Of a stretch of 64,000 nucleotides of DNA, positions 17,302-26,542 are shown piece by piece. The stretch covers positions 1 through 64,000 of the forward strand of contig NZ_LRTV01000011.1 of assembly GCF_003408845.1 (NCBI RefSeq), read 5' to 3'. Every line of letters starts with the position of its first letter. Position 1 is the stretch's first letter. Origin of the DNA: Gardnerella massiliensis. GTDB lineage: Bacteria > Actinomycetota > Actinomycetes > Actinomycetales > Bifidobacteriaceae. The notes under the pieces were generated by a model. That model did no database searches. It worked only from the letters and a program-made list of their open reading frames with translations, and was not told the DNA's origin. Made by a program: the position numbers and the translations under genes.

Positions 17302-18879
17302 TTACGATGCCCTTTCAACATCAACACTAATCTCTGATTTAAAAGTTACGCTGAACCTATCCTCGTAAACTTTTATTTTCTTGATGTACTTTCTTACCAG
17401 CTTCTCATCATACTCACTAATATCGTGACGCTCACTTTTCAGAAAATCTTCCATTTCTCTGATTCGTCTTTTAGCATCTTCTTGACCTGCTTCTTCTATA
17501 AGAAGCTGCTGTTTCTTACCTTTAAGCTCATCAATCTCATCAGCTATTTTCGTGTAGTCTTTTTTAGCTTTAAGCAAGGTTAGTAGTATCGCTTGTTTGT
17601 CCGCGATTTTTTTATCAACCGTTTCAAGCTCACTTAAGTTATTGCCCGCGATAATTTCTCTAATATTATTCTTCAACGTATCCAATACTTCATCCGATAT
17701 ACTAAACACCTTGTTTATGGCTTTCACTGTAGCAGACTGCAGTTCTTCCTCTTTTACTGTCGGAGCATCACAAGCACTAGGACCATTTTCCCATCTGGTA
17801 CAACAACGCCAAACAACAGAACGTACTCCTCGATTGTTCCAAGCAATTCTTCTATAAACATCCCCGCATTTAGCACAAACACATAAGCTGGATAAAGCGT
17901 ACTTACTGGAATAAACTCTCCTTTTTTTATTCTCCTCACCACTAAACATGTTGGCTCGTCTTACCATTTCTTCTTGAACTTTAAAGAAAATATCTCTTGA
18001 AATAATAGACGCGTGGCTATCTTTTACATAATACTGTGGTTCTGTTCCATCATTTTTTATACGAACATGATTAATAAAATCTGTCGTGATGGTTTTTTGT
18101 AAAAGAGCATCACCAATATATTTTTCGTTTTGCAAAATGGTTTTAATATTAGACAAGTGCCATTTTAAATGTCCCGCACCGTTTTTAACACCGTCTTTTT
18201 CAAGACCCTCCGCTATATCTCTAAGACTTGCTCCTTCTAAATATTCTCTATAAATCCTTCTTACGACTTTTGCTTCCTTTTCAAGAATTACAAGATTCCC
18301 TTCATCATCTTTTGTGTATCCTAAAAACCAGTTATGGTTGATTTGCACTTTGCCTTCCTGGTAGCGAAACTTAAGTCCAAGCTTCACATTCTGAGAAAGC
18401 GATGCGGATTCCTGTTGAGCTAAAGAAGCCATGATAGTAAGCAATAGTTCTCCACTTGCTTCCATGGTGTTGATGTTTTCTTTTTCAAAAATGATCGGAA
18501 TGTTTTTGTCTTTCAACTGCCTAACAAACTTTAAACAGTCGATAGTGTTTCTCGCAAAACGGCTAATCGACTTAGTGATAACCATGTCTACTTTGCCACT
18601 CATGCAATCGTGGATCATGTCGTTGAAACCGACACGTTTTTTCGTGCTAGTTCCTGAAATACCGTCATCAGCGTAAATGCCAGCAAACTCCCAGAGAGGA
18701 TTTCTTGAAATATAATCCGTATAATGCTGAACTTGCGTGTCATAACTTGTTGCCTGTTCTTCACTGTCAGTACTAACACGACAATACGCTACTACTCTTA
18801 ACTTCGGCTTATCTTTATGCTTATCTACCGTATTCCCCGCTATTTTTCTTGGTGGAATAATTGTAACGTTGGCACTCAT
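17302..18879 (-). CDS. Large serine recombinase A (integrase)
   Basis: A 525-residue large serine recombinase. The N-terminal catalytic domain has [15 protein letters not shown] (catalytic Ser in RVST, near residue 37), a helix E region and the [10 protein letters not shown] motif. The recombinase domain follows with a zinc ribbon ([10 protein letters not shown]...[12 protein letters not shown]), then a coiled coil (about residues 410-480). All family features are intact. It is the last gene of a three-ORF operon and overlaps the middle ORF by 4 bp. It probably integrates and/or excises the phage, perhaps jointly with recombinase B. Confidence 0.9.
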   Translation of the reverse strand: MSANVTIIPPRKIAGNTVDKHKDKPKLRVVAYCRVSTDSEEQATSYDTQVQHYTDYISRNPLWEFAGIYADDGISGTSTKKRVGFNDMIHDCMSGKVDMVITKSISRFARNTIDCLKFVRQLKDKNIPIIFEKENINTMEASGELLLTIMASLAQQESASLSQNVKLGLKFRYQEGKVQINHNWFLGYTKDDEGNLVILEKEAKVVRRIYREYLEGASLRDIAEGLEKDGVKNGAGHLKWHLSNIKTILQNEKYIGDALLQKTITTDFINHVRIKNDGTEPQYYVKDSHASIISRDIFFKVQEEMVRRANMFSGEENKKRRVYSSKYALSSLCVCAKCGDVYRRIAWNNRGVRSVVWRCCTRWENGPSACDAPTVKEEELQSATVKAINKVFSISDEVLDTLKNNIREIIAGNNLSELETVDKKIADKQAILLTLLKAKKDYTKIADEIDELKGKKQQLLIEEAGQEDAKRRIREMEDFLKSERHDISEYDEKLVRKYIKKIKVYEDRFSVTFKSEISVDVERAS

Positions 18880-19286
18880 TTCACACCTCCCTTGATTTGA
18901 CTGTACGCGTATACTGCTTGCCGATAAGGATCATCATATTTCTTTTCTATAACACCTATTTCGTACGTAACATTTGTTGTAATTAAAGGTTTTAGCTCTG
19001 TTGTACGAGGTCTTTTTCTAAAATTGTTCGCTCTTAACTGCTGAACTTTATAAAAAGTTTCTTCATCTAAAAGACTCGGGTAAAGCGATGTTCCTAAGTA
19101 CGTTTTATTTTTCAAAATATTACTAATTACAGAATGTGTTTTATCAATGTTCACCGCTCGAGCCGTTTCAGAAATCGTTCCAATTTCTAAGAATTTACTG
19201 AAAAGCTCTATCACTTTCAGAGCTTCTTTTTCGTCTATAACCGCTTTACCGTCTACTATTCGGTAACCATATGGGATGTGTGCCAT
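18876..19286 (-). CDS. Recombinase-domain protein lacking the catalytic domain
   Basis: A 136-residue protein resembling only the DNA-binding 'recombinase' domain of large serine recombinases ([50 protein letters not shown]). There is no catalytic serine domain, zinc ribbon or coiled coil. The start at 19286 follows AGAGGTG and lies inside the end of recombinase B. Small partners of this kind sit between paired recombinases in several Firmicutes elements. It may act as a directionality or DNA-binding factor, but that is inference. Confidence 0.7.
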   Translation of the reverse strand: MAHIPYGYRIVDGKAVIDEKEALKVIELFSKFLEIGTISETARAVNIDKTHSVISNILKNKTYLGTSLYPSLLDEETFYKVQQLRANNFRKRPRTTELKPLITTNVTYEIGVIEKKYDDPYRQAVYAYSQIKGGVK

Positions 19287-20848
19287 GTTTCTTTCACCTC
19301 TTCTTCTAATTCCAATCCGCATTTCAAATGAAAAATGAATTCTTTTCTGCTTTTAACTACGACATTGTCTACAAAATCTAGAAAATCCTCGTCCTTAAAC
19401 TCGCTAAATACTTCTGTGACGCTTACGAACCGTTGAAGTTTTTGCGCCTCGTTTAAGTGCGTTAAGTTACCGTTTAAACTGTTGGAAAGCTGAAGTTTTT
19501 CCTTAAGACAAGTATCTATTTCCGTTTTAAGCTGATTGCTTTCCAGATAGTAGGAATCCATCTCAATGTAGCCACCGGCTAAAAGCTTACTGAGTACTTG
19601 CTCCTGTTCTTGCAATTTAGCTATTTTTTCTTCAAGTTCAATAACCTTGTTCAATCCGTCTTTACTATTCACGTTTCTTAAGCTTTTTATGAAAGGCGTT
19701 AATATTTGAGCGTATGTTGCTTTGAGCTTGTTAAGCATTTGAAGAAAAGCTAATTTAACATACTCCTCTTTTACAGCTTTCATAGGGCAGCATTTAGCAT
19801 CATGTATATGCTTGGTACAACACCAAACAACATAGGCTCCATCTTTTTTATGCCGGTCGTGTTTCTTTAACCGACTATGGCAATTACCGCAGTAAAGTTT
19901 CCCTGAAAACACATATCTAGCAAGGTATTTATTACTACCGCTGGTGATATTTAGTTTTAATTTTCTCTTCTGTCTAAGCTCATGCACAAGATTAAAAGTT
20001 TCATGACTGATGATAGCCTCGTGATGGTTTTCAATAACATACTGTTTTTTCTCGCCACAGTTTTTATGGCGGTTAAAACTATCATCCGTAAATGTCTTTT
20101 GAAAAATCACATCCCCTGTGTATGTTTTATTAGTCAGAACAGCGTTCACGGTAGTCGAAGACCATTTAGCTCCTCTTTTCGCAGGAATCTTTTTATCGGT
20201 CAATACTCGTGCTATTGCTTTTCCGCCCATGCCGGAAAGAGCCATGTTGAAAATTTCTTTTACTACCTTGGCTTGCTCTGGAACTATAATCATTTTCTTA
20301 TTCTCGTTTTTATACCCATACGCAGGGCAGGGAATGACGAAGCTTCCGTTTTCGAACCTTTTTTGGATTGACCACGTGTTGTTTTCCGAGATGGATTTTG
20401 ATTCGCTTTGTGCAATAGAACTCAGGATAGATAGCATGAGCTCTGAACTCATATGCTCGGTATCAATGTTTTCTTTCTCAAAATACAAATAAATACCGAG
20501 ACCGGTAAGTTTTCTAACTATTTCAAGACAGTCAACCGTGTTTCTTGCAAGCCTACTAATAGACTTTGTAATAATCCTGTCTATTTGACCGCTCTGACAG
20601 TCTTTAAGCAGTTGTTTAAGACTTTCACGTTTATCGATTTTCGTGCCGCTAATACCCTCGTCAAAGTAAAGTCCCGCATACTCCCAGCAGGGATTAGACT
20701 TAATATAGTTTTCGTAATGCTCCTTTTGCACTTCTAGACTGAGAAGCTGCTCATCACTATCACTAGAAACTCTCGCATACGCTGCAACCCGTATTTTTCT
20801 AAGAGAATTATCCGGCTGTTTGGCTTCCAGTTTTGTTATCATTTTCAT
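19256..20848 (-). CDS. Large serine recombinase B
   Basis: A 530-residue large serine recombinase with catalytic RVAAYARVSSDSDEQ, KSISRLARNT and a zinc ribbon (CGNCHSRLKKHDRHKK...CTKHIHDAKCCPM). A C-terminal coiled coil spans about residues 400-470. Three ATGs lie close together (20851, 20848, 20842); 20848 is best spaced from GAGGTG. The first gene of the recombinase operon, it is preceded by one of the four conserved 39-bp promoter-like elements. Having two complete recombinases suggests a division of labour, or heterodimer formation, in integration and excision. Confidence 0.9.
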   Translation of the reverse strand: MKMITKLEAKQPDNSLRKIRVAAYARVSSDSDEQLLSLEVQKEHYENYIKSNPCWEYAGLYFDEGISGTKIDKRESLKQLLKDCQSGQIDRIITKSISRLARNTVDCLEIVRKLTGLGIYLYFEKENIDTEHMSSELMLSILSSIAQSESKSISENNTWSIQKRFENGSFVIPCPAYGYKNENKKMIIVPEQAKVVKEIFNMALSGMGGKAIARVLTDKKIPAKRGAKWSSTTVNAVLTNKTYTGDVIFQKTFTDDSFNRHKNCGEKKQYVIENHHEAIISHETFNLVHELRQKRKLKLNITSGSNKYLARYVFSGKLYCGNCHSRLKKHDRHKKDGAYVVWCCTKHIHDAKCCPMKAVKEEYVKLAFLQMLNKLKATYAQILTPFIKSLRNVNSKDGLNKVIELEEKIAKLQEQEQVLSKLLAGGYIEMDSYYLESNQLKTEIDTCLKEKLQLSNSLNGNLTHLNEAQKLQRFVSVTEVFSEFKDEDFLDFVDNVVVKSRKEFIFHLKCGLELEEEVKETWHTSHMVTE

Positions 20849-20866
20849 CATCTCACCTCACTTTCA

Positions 20867-20905
20867 GCTAATACTATTCATCACTCTAAAAGCAGTGTTT
20901 ATCAA
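20867..20905 (-). promoter_or_regulatory. Conserved 39-bp phage element, copy 1
   Basis: On the minus strand: TTGATA, eight variable bases, TTTTAGAGTGAT, two bases, ATAGTA. It aligns without gaps to copies at 37.5, 37.9 and 38.9 kb. It stands 19 bp upstream of recombinase B. The spacing between TTGATA and ATAGTA is too long for a plain sigma-70 promoter. Confidence 0.7.
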
Positions 20906-20909
20906 GCTT

Positions 20910-21122
20910 TTAACCCAATAATTCCTTGTAAAACGGGTGAAATTTTTCCCTGTTAAGACGGCTTATTTTTTCTTTTTCTTGCTCGCTGATAAGCCCTTTT
21001 TTAAAGAGTGAAACGGTAAGTTTTTCGGCTATTTCAAAACGAAAATCCGCCTGCATACTCTCTTTTGTCCAAGCCCTCGCTTTAACATCCGTTAGCCCGT
21101 GAGCATCATTACTTATTTGCAT
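20910..21122 (-). CDS. SHOCT-like small protein
   Basis: A 70-residue protein with a C-terminal SHOCT-type helical hairpin (KKGLISEQEKEKISRLNRE). Such short domains occur near recombinases and other mobile-element genes and probably mediate protein contacts. The start at 21122 follows AAGGTGG and overlaps the end of the HTH gene by 14 bp, indicating coupling. Its stop lies 5 bp before the promoter-like element of the recombinases. Confidence 0.6.
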   Translation of the reverse strand: MQISNDAHGLTDVKARAWTKESMQADFRFEIAEKLTVSLFKKGLISEQEKEKISRLNREKFHPFYKELLG

Positions 21123-21516
21123 GACGTCCACCTTCAAAACGATGTTCTATATAGCAGGCGTGGCAGCAGTATTTTCTGGTTTTATTACCGTAAGAGATAA
21201 AAGAATTTTTGCAGTTAAGACAAGCACACTCATAGTTTGCCTGTCTTTTTACCAACTGTGTATGCTTGTTCCACCACGTGTTTCTACACGCGTCAGAACA
21301 GAAACGTTTAACTTTACGACCAGCATTCTGTTTAACAGGCTTAGCGCATAAATCACATAATTGAACGCTATTGCCAACATTTACGCCGCCAAGATTGTTG
21401 CGCTTACAGTAGCTTTTAACCGTATCAACTGAAAGATTTAACTGTTTAGCTATTTTCGTATAGCCAAACCCTTCACTACGAAGTTGTATGACTTGCTGTT
21501 TTTCTTCCATATTCAT
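21109..21516 (-). CDS. Helix-turn-helix and zinc-finger regulator
   Basis: A 135-residue protein. The N-terminal helix-turn-helix (KQQVIQLRSEGFGYTKIAKQ, LNLSVDTVKSYCKR) is of the sigma-region-4 or resolvase type. It is followed by two treble-clef-like cysteine clusters (CDLCAKPV...RFCSDACRNTWW and CLNCKNSF...YCCHACYIEH). The start at 21516 lies at the base of a hairpin that holds the ribosome site in its loop. It is co-transcribed with the SHOCT-like gene and lies upstream of the recombinases, so it may control integration or excision. In cassettes of this kind it is often annotated as an HTH protein of unknown function. Confidence 0.7.
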   Translation of the reverse strand: MNMEEKQQVIQLRSEGFGYTKIAKQLNLSVDTVKSYCKRNNLGGVNVGNSVQLCDLCAKPVKQNAGRKVKRFCSDACRNTWWNKHTQLVKRQANYECACLNCKNSFISYGNKTRKYCCHACYIEHRFEGGRHANK

Positions 21517-21562
21517 TTGCCTGTGCCTCCTTACATCACAGGCAAAGAAAAAACAGTGTTTT
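21514..21562 (-). promoter_or_regulatory. Leader element T1 with ribosome site in a hairpin loop
   Basis: The minus strand reads TTTTTTCTTTGCCTGTGATG, then TAAGGAGG, then CACAGGCAAATG. TTTGCCTGTG (21546-21537) pairs perfectly with CACAGGCAAA (21525-21516), leaving the ribosome site in an 11-nt loop and the first base of the ATG at the stem base. The same 13 bases CTTTGCCTGTGAT occur after terminators at 50.77 and 56.16 kb. Confidence 0.65.
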
Positions 21563-21603
21563 TTAACCTCTTGACTTGATAATTTAACCTTAAAAAATAA
21601 AAA

Positions 21604-21647
21604 AAAGCCCGAGGATTGCTCCAATGTAGGAACAAGCCTCGGGCTTT
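21604..21647 (-). terminator. Terminator of the lysis module
   Basis: An 11-bp GC-rich stem (AAAGCCCGAGG with its complement) with a 22-nt loop and a run of eight T on the minus strand, directly downstream of the lysin. Confidence 0.85.
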
Positions 21648-21664
21648 ACATGTTTCAAACTGTT

Positions 21665-22585
21665 TTACAAGAGTTCGTTTACTCGTTTTTGTACCGTAGC
21701 ATAATCGTATCCGGCTTGAGTTAGACGCTGTTTACGCTCATTTCCGTTACCCCACGTGCCTCGGATTACTTCACGTGCAAGCTCATCAACTGACTTTCTA
21801 TAAGCTTTAACACCGAGAAGCTCATTAACCTTATTTTGCACGCTCGCATAATCGTATCCGGCTGAAGTTAAACGCTGTTTACGCTCATTTCCGTTACCCC
21901 AAGCGCCGTTAATAACTTCTCGCGCCACCTCATCAATACTTGACGTGCGCGCAGCTTGGTCAGAGCCGCCGTTTTTATATCCGTTTAGGCCAGCGTTTTT
22001 AATAATGCTCGGATAATCCTTGTAAGCATAGTCCATGTCAACTCTGCCGGCTACTCCAGGAACGCTGCCGTTTGACGAGTATTGCCAAAGACCATATGAG
22101 CCTTGATAATTGCAGTGCGTGTTCCACTGTGCTATCCACAAAGCGTAACGGTTTCTAACATGAGAGGACACAAGATTATTAGCAGTTGAAAGCGAAGTGT
22201 AAAAGCCTGCATAATACCCGTAAGTTTCCAGTTTGCTGCAAAAACTTGTAATCAGCGAATCGCAGAAAGCTCGCCCACGGTTAAGCTGGCTTTTTTCTTC
22301 TAAATCAAAGTAAATAGGATACTCAAAACTCTTACCTGAAAGCATGTTCACGCAGCTTTGAGCTTCCTCAGACGCTTCGCCTGCAGAGCTTGCGTACGAA
22401 TACCAGTAGGCTCCCACGTCAAGACCGACTGTTTTTGCTTTACGATAGTTCTGTTCAAACCACTTGTCTTTGCATCCAGTACCGTATCCTGCTCGAATGA
22501 TCACAAACTCAACACCGGATGCTTTTACCGCGTTGAAATCAATGTCACCCTGCCACTCTGACACGTCTATTCCTTTTTTACTCAT
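21665..22585 (-). CDS. Endolysin: GH25 muramidase with two CW_7-like repeats
   Basis: A 306-residue lysin. Residues 1-190 form a GH25 lysozyme barrel with the catalytic DVSEWQG at the start, RAGYGTG and YFDLEE (second acid). This domain cuts the beta-1,4 bond of peptidoglycan. The C-terminus has two near-identical repeats of about 45 residues (VAREVINGAWGNGNERKQRL and LAREVIRGTWGNGNERKQRL) like the CW_7 wall-binding repeats of Cpl-7. There is no signal peptide, as expected for holin-dependent release. The start overlaps the holin stop by 8 bp. Confidence 0.9.
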   Translation of the reverse strand: MSKKGIDVSEWQGDIDFNAVKASGVEFVIIRAGYGTGCKDKWFEQNYRKAKTVGLDVGAYWYSYASSAGEASEEAQSCVNMLSGKSFEYPIYFDLEEKSQLNRGRAFCDSLITSFCSKLETYGYYAGFYTSLSTANNLVSSHVRNRYALWIAQWNTHCNYQGSYGLWQYSSNGSVPGVAGRVDMDYAYKDYPSIIKNAGLNGYKNGGSDQAARTSSIDEVAREVINGAWGNGNERKQRLTSAGYDYASVQNKVNELLGVKAYRKSVDELAREVIRGTWGNGNERKQRLTQAGYDYATVQKRVNELL

Positions 22586-22997
22586 GAGTATTGTCCTTTC
22601 TGTTCTTGTCGTGTAATTGTTCTAAAACGTTTTTTAATTTCTCAGGCACGGGAAGCCCCAGGTGAGCCGCGTTTTCGGTTAAAGATAATCCTTCGTTAGA
22701 TAGGTAGAAGAAAATTACTGCGGTTCTAATCACGCTTCCTTGTTTCAAAACATGAAAATCTATAATGTTTGCTATGCCAACAAGCATAAAAATGAGCACC
22801 TTTCTAAAAATGCCCTTAAAACCAATGCTGCTAGACAGTTTCTTATCCGTGACCGCACACATCACGCCTGTAATATAATCCGCAGCCACAAATAAAACGA
22901 GTGCGAGGATAAGCCCGTCGCACCCGCCTAAAAAGTATCCCAGCCAGCCGCCTACTAGTGTGAAAGCCAGCTGTAGTGTATTCCAAAATCCTCTCAT
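22578..22997 (-). CDS. Holin, TcdE/phage lysis family
   Basis: A 139-residue membrane protein with three hydrophobic segments (GGWLGYFLGGCDGLILAL, a central VLIFMLVGIANIIDF and a shorter one). It carries the DYITGVMCAV signature of the toxin-secretion/phage-lysis holin family and a charged tail (DKNRKDN). The start at 22997 follows AAGGAG. It forms a two-gene lysis module with the lysin and is separated from the tail genes by a terminator, so it is probably transcribed from its own promoter in the AT-rich stretch near 23.03-23.07 kb. Confidence 0.85.
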   Translation of the reverse strand: MRGFWNTLQLAFTLVGGWLGYFLGGCDGLILALVLFVAADYITGVMCAVTDKKLSSSIGFKGIFRKVLIFMLVGIANIIDFHVLKQGSVIRTAVIFFYLSNEGLSLTENAAHLGLPVPEKLKNVLEQLHDKNRKDNTHE

Positions 22998-23076
22998 AAT
23001 TCTCCTTACAAGTTTTCCTAACATTTGCTAGTACTCTTATAAAAACAAAAAGTAAAAAGTAAAAAGTAATAAAAAA

Positions 23077-23106
23077 GGGCAGGCATGGTTTAACCCACAC
23101 CTGCCC
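23077..23106 (-). terminator. Terminator of the structural operon
   Basis: GGGCAGG pairs with CCTGCCC and is followed by TTTTTTATT on the minus strand. It separates tail genes from the lysis pair. Confidence 0.8.
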
Positions 23107-23160
23107 TAACATTTCAGCATTTCAGTATTTCAACTGATATTATTTTTCAACACATGACTA

Positions 23161-23475
23161 CTACTTAACACATTCTTCAGCATCTTCACCTTTCCCAGCC
23201 GTTTCATCTTTTTCGGCTTTTATTTTCAAAATCTCGTCGTTAAGTTCGCGTTCTCTAGAGTTAAAATAGTCTTCTAACTGTTTCACATACGCTTCATATT
23301 CCATCGAGTTTTCCGCGATCACCGCAGAACGCATATCAGATAATACGCTTGCAACAATGCCTTCTATCATGTAAGTAGGTATTGGTATTTGCTTATTCAA
23401 CTCGACTATTTTTTCGTTTAACTCAGCCTTATATTTTTGCACAGCTACCGCGTAGCTAATTGTCGGTTTTACCAC
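23161..23475 (-). CDS. Hypothetical phage protein, coiled coil
   Basis: A 104-residue hydrophilic protein with a likely coiled coil (YFNSRERELNDEILKIKAEK). It is the last gene of the structural operon and overlaps the preceding short gene by 20 bp. Proteins of this position and size in related phages are uncharacterised. No function can be assigned. Confidence 0.6.
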   Translation of the reverse strand: MVKPTISYAVAVQKYKAELNEKIVELNKQIPIPTYMIEGIVASVLSDMRSAVIAENSMEYEAYVKQLEDYFNSRERELNDEILKIKAEKDETAGKGEDAEECVK

Positions 23476-23638
23476 TACTCTCCTCCAATCTTTTTAGAAT
23501 AATATCCAGCTTGTGGCTGATTTCGCATAAAATTTTCGTATTATCAACTACAGGTGTTGTAATACTTTCTGTCACGTCTTTTAAGCGCGTGCCTTTATTA
23601 GCCACTATTTTGTTTGTGTGAATAATTAGTTTCTCCAT
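23456..23638 (-). CDS. Hypothetical phage protein, 60 residues
   Basis: A 60-residue hydrophilic protein (MEKLIIHTNKIVANKGTRLK and onward) with a predicted amphipathic C-terminal helix. Its position, between the tail tip gene and the holin module, is where small tail-associated proteins of unknown role are found. It overlaps the next gene. Gene reality rests on position, codon quality and overlap only. Confidence 0.5.
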   Translation of the reverse strand: MEKLIIHTNKIVANKGTRLKDVTESITTPVVDNTKILCEISHKLDIILKRLEESSGKTDN

Positions 23639-23722
23639 AACAAATTCTCCCTTTATTCTCCCTATAACAAATTCTCCTCAACGCTTCACTTAACGCTTCC
23701 ACCCGCGTTCACTTCCGCGTTT

Positions 23723-26542
23723 TTAATAGTATTTAACTTTCATGAGTATCCCGTTTTTAAACACCATGTGAGCGTTAGAACCCCATTTTGAAGCTTTCCC
23801 ATCCTGGTTCATTTCAATAATCTGCACATAGTTAATATCCGCGTCTACTCCTGCACCGTCTTGCCAAACAGGATCTATAATCTTGTTACCATGCATGTAA
23901 AAGTTGCATCCAGCGTGAATACCATACTCTTTATAAATGCTTTGTGAACGTGAAAAACACAGCATAGTCGCGTATGTTTCTTCATCAGCTGATTTACGTT
24001 GCGCGAAAGCCATATACTTTCCGTCGTTAGTAAGATGAAAAACTAGACCCTTGTGAGAATTATCTTCTTCCCACTCGCCGGTTCCAACATAGCCAATATA
24101 CACGCCGTTACGGTAGAAGTTGTTTCCGTTTTTATCAAAAACAGCTCTTTTATGATCCTCATCAACTTCACCATCGTAAAGTTCTATCTGCCCGGGTGTT
24201 ATTTGCACGTATTTACTCGAATGGTTAAACCCGAGAAGGAAACTGTTATAGTTTTGCTGCATGAAACTACCAAAATCACCTTTTTTAACCATTGAAGATA
24301 TGGAATCTTCTACTATGGTTAGTTTAGAAATAGCCTTATCAGCCGTGGATTTAGCAGCCTCAATGTCTTTATCTTTAACTCTTGCCCAAGCGAACGTTCT
24401 AAAACTACTTATACTGTCAGCTGAAACGTAATGCCATAGTTTGCTTGTTCCAGCTTTATACGGGTGTTCAGACTCAGGATAATTTTCACCTTTAACCTCA
24501 ATAATGTTAATATCTTCAGGCAGTTTAGACACGTATCCTGAAATTTCTCCTGAATACTCTTTTTTAATGCTATCAATCTTAAAACCATAATTGTCAAACG
24601 GAGACCAGTTAGTTCTAAAATGTAGCCAAAACTCGTTTGATGGAACAAACACTGTTGCGCCAGAAATTTTTTCACCAGTTAAACCCGGTATAGCGTAAAT
24701 TTTATCCTGATACTTGTAAAAAATGTCTACAAAATCGTCAAAAGCTGATTCCGTATGCGACTTCTCATTAAATTTTACGGCTAAACTTTCCTGCTTAACA
24801 ATAAGCCTGTAAGCGTAGCCGGTTGACGTGTCGTAGAAAAAATCACCAACATGCTGCATTTTTTCACTATCAGTCAGCCACAAGCTCATAGGAGCGTTAA
24901 AATGGCTTGGAGTATACGAACCGTAATAGTTACCGTTTTTCTGTTTAAGACTATGGTTAACGCTTTCAACACCAGCCTCAATCTTACCGTCTGTAACATT
25001 TAGTTTCGTGTTGATTTCACTTATCGTGTAATAGTTTTCAAGCCGCCTACCAGTGTCTTTTATAGCCTCGTTTTTTGCTTTACTAATCTGCTTTTCTACC
25101 TGGGAAGTGTAAGAAACTGAAAGTTTTTCCGCGTCAATCGAATGTCCGATAATCCTGTCACCATACACCATGCCGTCAAGAGTCATCGCAGTACTGTAAG
25201 GGCCTGAAAAACCGTTATGGCTTCCAGCAATACCATTCATGTTAACCTGTAAAACTTTTGTAGCAGTGTTCTTATCAGGCGTATCCATGTAAAGGTCACG
25301 AACCCACATGCCTTTACTATCGTATTCGCTTATCTTATAGCCGCTTTGAGAATTACCCATTTGCGCTTTAATATTATCGATCGCAGCTTTAACACGCTCG
25401 TTGTCTATTTTTCTAGCTTCAACCGCTTCTTCTTTTAACGTTTGAACAGCATGCGACACGTTTTGCACATACCCTTTAGAAATCCTGCTCGCAAGCACGA
25501 TTCTAACTTCGCCTGGTTTTTGAATCGGTATAGTCTGTTTTACTACAGGAAACACTCGGTCCATGCCAAATTGTGGAGCGAGGCAACGAACCCTATCCCC
25601 ACACTTAATCGTCGCATAATGTAAACCTAACTCGGATAAGTCAACCGCGCTAAGGCTTATTTCTACATGCTCAAACTGGTTATCCTGTAACCATTTAGTA
25701 GCTTTGCGCATAAGATTAGTTGGGACTGTCACATTATTGAAATTAACAACTTTACAAACCCAGCCGAATGTTTTTTGCGCTTCGCGAGATACTATATAGT
25801 TTTTCCCATTGTTTATTGAAGTAATATCAACATGCTTTTTAAGAACCTCGTTTTCACTATTCTCGTTTTCCAACTCTTTGCCGAGAGGAATAACCGCTGT
25901 AGTAACATCCTCTGCTGAAAGGTTTTCCGCGTATTCAAGCAGGTTTAAGCCGAAACTAATATGCTGGCTTGTAGCTTTACCTATTTCCTCCAAATGCAGG
26001 TAGTCTAAGTAAAGTTTCCCGTCTTCTTTTCTAAGACGTAAATATCCGCCAAGTTTTTCAACCATTTTTCCCATGATCGCTTCAAGCGTGGTTTCAAAAT
26101 TAGTAAACCTGTAGAGTGAATCATTCGAGTCAGATACTGTGACGAAACCAATTCTTATTTTCTTATAATCATCTACTTGACTGTTATGAGCTTGTAAAAG
26201 TTTTTCTAAAAGCTGGTAGGAACTCTGATCATGGTATTCTTTCTGAGGTTGAATACTATCAGCTAAGTAAGTTAACAACCCTACGCAAGTTACTTTCTTA
26301 CTACCATACAAGTTTTTTACTTGTTCTCTAACCTCGCCGAAGAAAATCTCCTCATCGTCACGCCACACGCTTACTATTGATTTCCGGTTTTTAATAAGCT
26401 CATAGCAAGGGTTTTGACTCGGGCAAGTAAACGTTAACGTTCCTGCAGTATTAAGCTCCAAGTTTAACGTGATATCATCAAGTACCGCTTTGTCATCATT
26501 TGGATAGTAAATCGTATTATTATCAAGCATGATCCTGTACAC
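23723..26542 (-). CDS. Tail tip/endopeptidase-like protein (Tal)
   Basis: A 939-residue structural protein. The N-terminal 350 residues resemble the prophage tail-endopeptidase (gp18/Tal) hub fold (LTFTCPSQNPCYELI, then EEIFFGEVREQ and LHLEEIGKA). The middle part has a helical linker and the C-terminus probably forms the receptor-binding trimer (VFDKNGNNFYRNGVYIGYVG). It follows the distal tail gene with no gap and precedes two small genes. It is likely to determine host attachment; the exact domain boundaries are estimated. Confidence 0.8.
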   Translation of the reverse strand: MYRIMLDNNTIYYPNDDKAVLDDITLNLELNTAGTLTFTCPSQNPCYELIKNRKSIVSVWRDDEEIFFGEVREQVKNLYGSKKVTCVGLLTYLADSIQPQKEYHDQSSYQLLEKLLQAHNSQVDDYKKIRIGFVTVSDSNDSLYRFTNFETTLEAIMGKMVEKLGGYLRLRKEDGKLYLDYLHLEEIGKATSQHISFGLNLLEYAENLSAEDVTTAVIPLGKELENENSENEVLKKHVDITSINNGKNYIVSREAQKTFGWVCKVVNFNNVTVPTNLMRKATKWLQDNQFEHVEISLSAVDLSELGLHYATIKCGDRVRCLAPQFGMDRVFPVVKQTIPIQKPGEVRIVLASRISKGYVQNVSHAVQTLKEEAVEARKIDNERVKAAIDNIKAQMGNSQSGYKISEYDSKGMWVRDLYMDTPDKNTATKVLQVNMNGIAGSHNGFSGPYSTAMTLDGMVYGDRIIGHSIDAEKLSVSYTSQVEKQISKAKNEAIKDTGRRLENYYTISEINTKLNVTDGKIEAGVESVNHSLKQKNGNYYGSYTPSHFNAPMSLWLTDSEKMQHVGDFFYDTSTGYAYRLIVKQESLAVKFNEKSHTESAFDDFVDIFYKYQDKIYAIPGLTGEKISGATVFVPSNEFWLHFRTNWSPFDNYGFKIDSIKKEYSGEISGYVSKLPEDINIIEVKGENYPESEHPYKAGTSKLWHYVSADSISSFRTFAWARVKDKDIEAAKSTADKAISKLTIVEDSISSMVKKGDFGSFMQQNYNSFLLGFNHSSKYVQITPGQIELYDGEVDEDHKRAVFDKNGNNFYRNGVYIGYVGTGEWEEDNSHKGLVFHLTNDGKYMAFAQRKSADEETYATMLCFSRSQSIYKEYGIHAGCNFYMHGNKIIDPVWQDGAGVDADINYVQIIEMNQDGKASKWGSNAHMVFKNGILMKVKYY

